Shown here in pieces: positions 30,326 to 30,361 of a stretch of 30,361 bases of DNA. The translations under genes and the position numbers were made by a program. Positions within the stretch are counted from its first letter, which is position 1. The number at the start of each line of letters is the position of its first letter. Below the pieces are notes generated by a model. That model saw nothing but the letters and a program-made list of their open reading frames with translations, was not told where the DNA came from and made no database searches. Origin of the DNA: JAFGJQ01 sp964586145 (GTDB lineage Bacteria > Planctomycetota > Phycisphaerae > UBA1845); contig CAZPHH010000058.1 of assembly GCA_964586145.1 (NCBI GenBank), forward strand, positions 1 to 30,361, written 5' to 3'.

Positions 30326-30361
30326 ACGCGTTGTGGTCCGCAAGATATCCGCCCCGGAGGG

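Overview
The window reads as a high-GC Planctomycetota chromosome segment, most likely Phycisphaerae-like and probably from a draft or metagenome assembly, since it contains a run of exactly 100 Ns. The lineage call is an inference. It rests on a PEP-CTERM protein, dockerin-like 'DLADFA' calcium-binding tails on secreted proteins, a type IV pseudopilin-like protein ending in an HGGRGN..IDGHVE motif, and families of intergenic hairpin repeats. No rRNA, tRNA or CRISPR array was seen.

Left half (1-12400): a surface polysaccharide (EPS) cluster, almost all on the + strand. It holds the tail of a membrane protein, a SAM methyltransferase, a GT2 glycosyltransferase, a GT4-like glycosyltransferase, a GT39-like membrane glycosyltransferase and a second GT4. 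The last four are translationally coupled by start/stop overlaps (GTGA, 13 bp, ATGA). A second methyltransferase lies on the - strand and overlaps the last GT4 tail to tail. A Wzz/GumC-type chain-length protein and two large TPR proteins follow. Non-coding gaps in this half carry a recurring CCGATAA motif pointing in the direction of the next gene. Exosortase, polymerase, flippase and initiating transferase are not in the window.

Right half (12470-29087): twelve genes, all on the - strand, forming an amino-sugar glycan utilisation locus. In transcription order they are a ROK repressor, a dockerin-tailed secreted protein, a PEP-CTERM protein, a secreted TIM-barrel protein, a pseudopilin, a second TIM-barrel protein with a dockerin-like tail, a sodium:solute symporter, NagB, NagA (interrupted by the N gap), a GH20 beta-N-acetylhexosaminidase, an FG-GAP lipoprotein and a double-SGNH esterase. 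The likely route is: secreted enzymes release GlcNAc-type sugars, the symporter imports them, an unseen kinase phosphorylates them, and NagA and NagB convert them to fructose-6-phosphate, with the ROK protein as the sugar-responsive repressor. The two TIM-barrel proteins share a motif resembling the GH18 chitinase DxxDxDxE signature and may be an undescribed glycosidase group.

Four gene junctions in this locus are filled with two kinds of hairpin repeat placed exactly at stop codons. In nagB and the symporter the repeat itself supplies the TAG stop.

Right edge (29088-30361): an AT-rich promoter region for the ROK gene, then a decayed stretch with a possible gene fragment, more hairpin repeats, an intact small HicB-type antitoxin, and only the first 14 codons of its hicA partner before repeat-like sequence takes over.
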